Program-made: the position numbers and the translations under genes
Source: Caballeronia sordidicola
GTDB taxonomy: Bacteria; Pseudomonadota; Gammaproteobacteria; Burkholderiales; Burkholderiaceae
DNA: 37,956 nucleotides
Assembly: GCF_002220365.1 (NCBI RefSeq)
Contig: NZ_MTHB01000158.1
Coordinates: 1 to 37,956 of the forward strand
Direction of reading: 5' to 3'
Notes under the pieces: model-generated
The model's input: the letters and a program-made list of their open reading frames with translations, nothing else
Told to the model about the DNA's origin: nothing
The model's database searches: none
Shown: positions 35,568 through 37,956 of the stretch, in pieces
Position numbering within the stretch: the first letter of the stretch is position 1
Layout: every line of letters starts with the position of its first letter

Positions 35568-37147
35568 CGTCCGGCTATTTGTTACGGAAGGCTAACGAAT
35601 GATTCACATGAATCGGACATAGAAAACTGCACCACCGTTCGTAACGTTTTTCGCCAATTGTTCGGCATCCTATTCATAGGACAAGTACAAACGGTCAGTC
35701 TTACTGAACAACGCTTACGGAATTGTCAGGCATCACATATCCATTCGCTTTAGAGGCTTCAATCAGGAACAGTCTCGCTGTTTTTCGCCCGTAACGGGGA
35801 AAAGTCGGTTTCTCACGATTGTATGAAGGGAGCTATCGCTTTTTTTGCCGTCTTTGTTTTTTGTTTCACGATTGAAACGTTTTTTGCGAATATAATCGGT
35901 GCTCATGAAAGGGCTAGTAACAAATACCTATCGCGCGTCTCCCTTTTTGTCAAGTCGGCAAGATTGGCGGGAGGAGATTTGCTCGGCGCAAGGTAAAAGT
36001 CACAAGCCTTTTTATATTATTAATACGATGCACTTAGCAATATCTGCAATTGCGCGTCGATGAGCTAGTTAGCCCTTCACGCCAAGTGAGACGGAAAGTG
36101 GTGGTTTCGCTCAAGAGCGAGCGCTTAGGCGGACGCAGTCAAATCGTCTATCGCGCTACGGTCTGGGCAGCGGTGAGCCTGCGTAACGTGCACGAACGGT
36201 GCAATAACGGTGCAATCACGCGGAGCCGCGAGCGAGCCATCAACGCGGCGCGGTGCATTCACGTTTGACTCCAGCGGGCTTGGCGTTGTCATGGATCGCA
36301 TGCGTAGGCATGCCGCCTTGATCCCCTAACGTCTTGCATATTTGCGTATGCGTTGTGCATGCAGAAAATTGTAGCGATTTGTAACCATTATAGATAGCAG
36401 TACAAATTAATTGATGTGATCAATGTTATTCGCAGTACATATTTTTATCGAAGCAGTTCGAAAGGCACCGGTTTAGCACACAGCATCTGGTCGGCGCTGA
36501 TTGTTCGCCGCCCCACCAGGCCGTCAACGGGCAATGTCAACTGGGATAGCGCGCCGCGAAGCGTGCGTACGCCGGGTATTGCTGTCGCATGTAGCCCGGC
36601 AAGTTTGGGCGCAAACGGCTGGGCTCCGGCCCTTGCCTGTGTGCTGCTGCGCGCTCGGAATTTATAGCAAGTCCGGCGATTGGTGTTTAGTACCGGCAAG
36701 TGAAAACTCGCCATTCAGCACATTGCTTCGATACCCGACGTCCTCGAAGACGATCATCTCGCTTTGAGGGTCTGCGGCTCGGATAGCTGGCGTCAAGTCC
36801 CCGCCATGTCCTTGAGGTTGAGACACGCGCTGTCGAGACGCGTGCGGATTTGCACGCGCGCAAAAAGTATCCAGGCAGTCGCAGAGCAGACTTTACCGGT
36901 TGGATTCCCACCGCCTACGAGCTTCGTTGATTGGACTTCCGATCACGCCCGGCGCTGGAGATTTTTTCCTTTAATTCGTGATCCTAATTATTTGTATGAA
37001 AGTTATTGATGCAGCACTGCCACTACGAGTTTTCGCTTCCAGCAAGAAGTTGATTCATCTCGTGTCACGCCTCGGCGAGACACCTCACCGTGATCACGAG
37101 CCTGTGCCGTCCGGTCACGTTTCAGCGTAGCAACTAGGAGGATTGCC

Positions 37148-37261
37148 ATGTTCAACGTTCGACTCAACCGCTTAAAAACCGGCAGCAAGGGCCACGACGA
37201 ATACACGCTCCTGCTCGTCCAGCTGACCAAGACCTGGCTTCTGACGCGAAGGCGGTCTTAG
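37148..37261 (+). CDS. 37-residue small ORF of unknown function
   Basis: An ATG with an excellent ribosome binding site (TAGGAGG, 6-7 nt upstream) opens a 37-codon frame. The product begins MFNVRLNRLKTGSKGHDEYT and ends in a basic RRRS; it is rich in Lys/Arg with a Leu-rich middle (LLLVQL). I recognise no family. It lies 138 bp before the second GH99-like gene and could be a leader peptide, a small protein or a truncated gene. The strong ribosome binding site is the only real support. Confidence 0.35.
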   Translation: MFNVRLNRLKTGSKGHDEYTLLLVQLTKTWLLTRRRS

Positions 37262-37399
37262 CGCGGTCCGTAGCCACTGCTCATGACGCAACGATTACTT
37301 CGATTTCTATCCCTCGTTTAGCTCTACCACCGTGACCGCTGTTTCGTGCAGGCGGCCGTCCAGGGCTTTGCCATCTTCAAACCTATCAGGATGATTATT

Positions 37400-37956
37400 G
37401 TGTTTAAGAACTTAAGATCCCGCGTGCTATCCACCTTGCTCGCGAGTGTTTCGCTGCTTTCTTCCACTGGCTTCGCGCAAGCACAAACAGCCCAATCCGT
37501 GCTGTTGCCCCCCAACACCTCGGCAAGCTATGGCTTCGCGGGCTTGCCCAATGGAACCCTGCCTGGCTCGACCAACGTATCCAAGGTCAACGTTCACACC
37601 CTGCTTTATCCGGGCAACACGACCAAGGTGCTGGTTCACTATTTGCCGTGGTTCGACGGCGGAAATGACAGTGGCATCAACGTGGGCTACAGTAACAGCG
37701 ACCCCAATTACATCAACGCATTCTTCTCTGACCTGACAAGTCGCGGTGTAGACGGGGTGATGGTGGATTGGCAGGGGCAGACGGACCAGTCCAATACGCG
37801 TTGGTTGGTCGCTCAGCCCATGATTCGAAAGTACCCGAATCTCAGCTACGCCATCATGTTGGATTCCAACATGTTCAACAAGTACTCCGGCAGCAACCAG
37901 CAGAAAGTGATGGATGCCATGGCCTATATCAGCGCGCAGTATTTCGCTGATCCCCA
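37400..37956 (+). CDS. secreted GH71/GH99-like glycoside hydrolase, N-terminal part (cut by window edge)
   Basis: The visible 185 residues start with a signal peptide (MFKNLRSRVLSTLLASVSLL, cleavage probably after AQA). The mature part closely resembles the protein at 22012-23301: PPNTSASYGFAGLPNGTLPG, then VNVHTLLYPGNTTKVLVHYL and PWF. RGVDGVMVDWQGQTDQSNTR near residue 115 corresponds to the barrel strand of the paralogue. The C-terminal catalytic motif lies outside the window. I prefer the GTG at 37400, which has AGGA 8 nt upstream and gives a normal signal peptide; the in-frame ATG at 37391 would overlap that site. With its paralogue it brackets the second cluster, so both may act on that polymer. 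Confidence 0.78.
   Translation, partial: MFKNLRSRVLSTLLASVSLLSSTGFAQAQTAQSVLLPPNTSASYGFAGLPNGTLPGSTNVSKVNVHTLLYPGNTTKVLVHYLPWFDGGNDSGINVGYSNSDPNYINAFFSDLTSRGVDGVMVDWQGQTDQSNTRWLVAQPMIRKYPNLSYAIMLDSNMFNKYSGSNQQKVMDAMAYISAQYFADP

Larger units (their letters stand above)
33788..37147. other. long gene-poor, AT-richer intergenic stretch
   Basis: Nearly 3.4 kb have no convincing intact gene. Short frames overlap each other on both strands, lack ribosome binding sites and show no family motifs. Base composition is visibly more AT-rich than the genes around it. It contains one possible relic (35165-35509) and an 11-bp tandem repeat (35491-35567). A 6-bp stem hairpin GTTTCA-CGAT-TGAAAC at 35863-35878 is followed by GTTTTTT, like a small plus-strand terminator. 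The promoter of the aminotransferase should lie near 33790-34000. Confidence 0.6.

Noticed and set aside
35891..35896. Perfect TATAAT hexamer before a 52-codon frame at 35905
   Set aside because: The only -35-like hexamer (TTGAAA) is 13 bp away, too close, and the frame has no ribosome binding site.
36410..36424. ATTGAT-GTG-ATCAAT inverted repeat resembling an FNR/Anr box
   Set aside because: The spacer between TTGAT and ATCAA is 3 nt instead of 4 and no gene starts nearby.
36445..36714. 89-codon minus-strand frame
   Set aside because: Overlaps equally long plus-strand frames, has no ribosome binding site and no family resemblance.

Overview
The window looks like a chromosomal surface-polysaccharide region of a Burkholderia-group betaproteobacterium (Burkholderia, Paraburkholderia or Caballeronia). 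The evidence is the GC-rich coding sequence with long antisense shadow frames, and a block whose gene order matches the bce-I cluster that makes the exopolysaccharide cepacian. I could not run a database search, so names rest on motifs, length, order and family knowledge.

Layout. Positions 1-328 are one end of an IS256-family insertion sequence cut by the window edge. Positions 344-13471 (minus strand) hold an unbroken bceB-C-D-E-F-G-H-I-J-K-type operon: priming glucose-1-phosphate transferase, UDP-glucose dehydrogenase, low-molecular-weight tyrosine phosphatase, outer-membrane export lipoprotein, tyrosine kinase/co-polymerase, glycosyltransferases and a Wzy-like polymerase. The bceA-type gene for GDP-mannose supply is divergent at 13983-15488, so the roughly 500-bp gap between bceB and bceA is the likely control region. 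Next come a gene made of a transposase-type DNA-binding domain without its catalytic domain (15601-16581, minus) and a family-9 (heptosyltransferase-like) glycosyltransferase whose 5' end looks decayed (16938-18104, minus, with remnants to 18382).

A second, different polysaccharide module starts at 19101. Four overlapping genes (hddA, gmhA, hddC, gmhB) encode every step from sedoheptulose 7-phosphate to GDP-D-glycero-D-manno-heptose. A second tyrosine kinase/co-polymerase, a GT4 glycosyltransferase, a Wzy-like polymerase, a Wzx-like flippase and two more GT4 enzymes follow (23497-32443). A GDP-perosamine synthase-like aminotransferase lies convergent at 32651-33787. The module contains neither a priming transferase nor an outer-membrane export protein, so it may borrow BceB and BceE from next door or use genes outside the window. 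Two paralogous secreted GH71/GH99-like glycosidases bracket it (22012-23301 minus; 37400 to the window end, plus) and may trim or depolymerise the product.

The stretch 33788-37390 is nearly gene-free and visibly more AT-rich. It holds an 11-bp tandem repeat array, one possible gene relic and a 37-codon ORF with a very strong ribosome binding site. No tRNA, rRNA or CRISPR array was seen.
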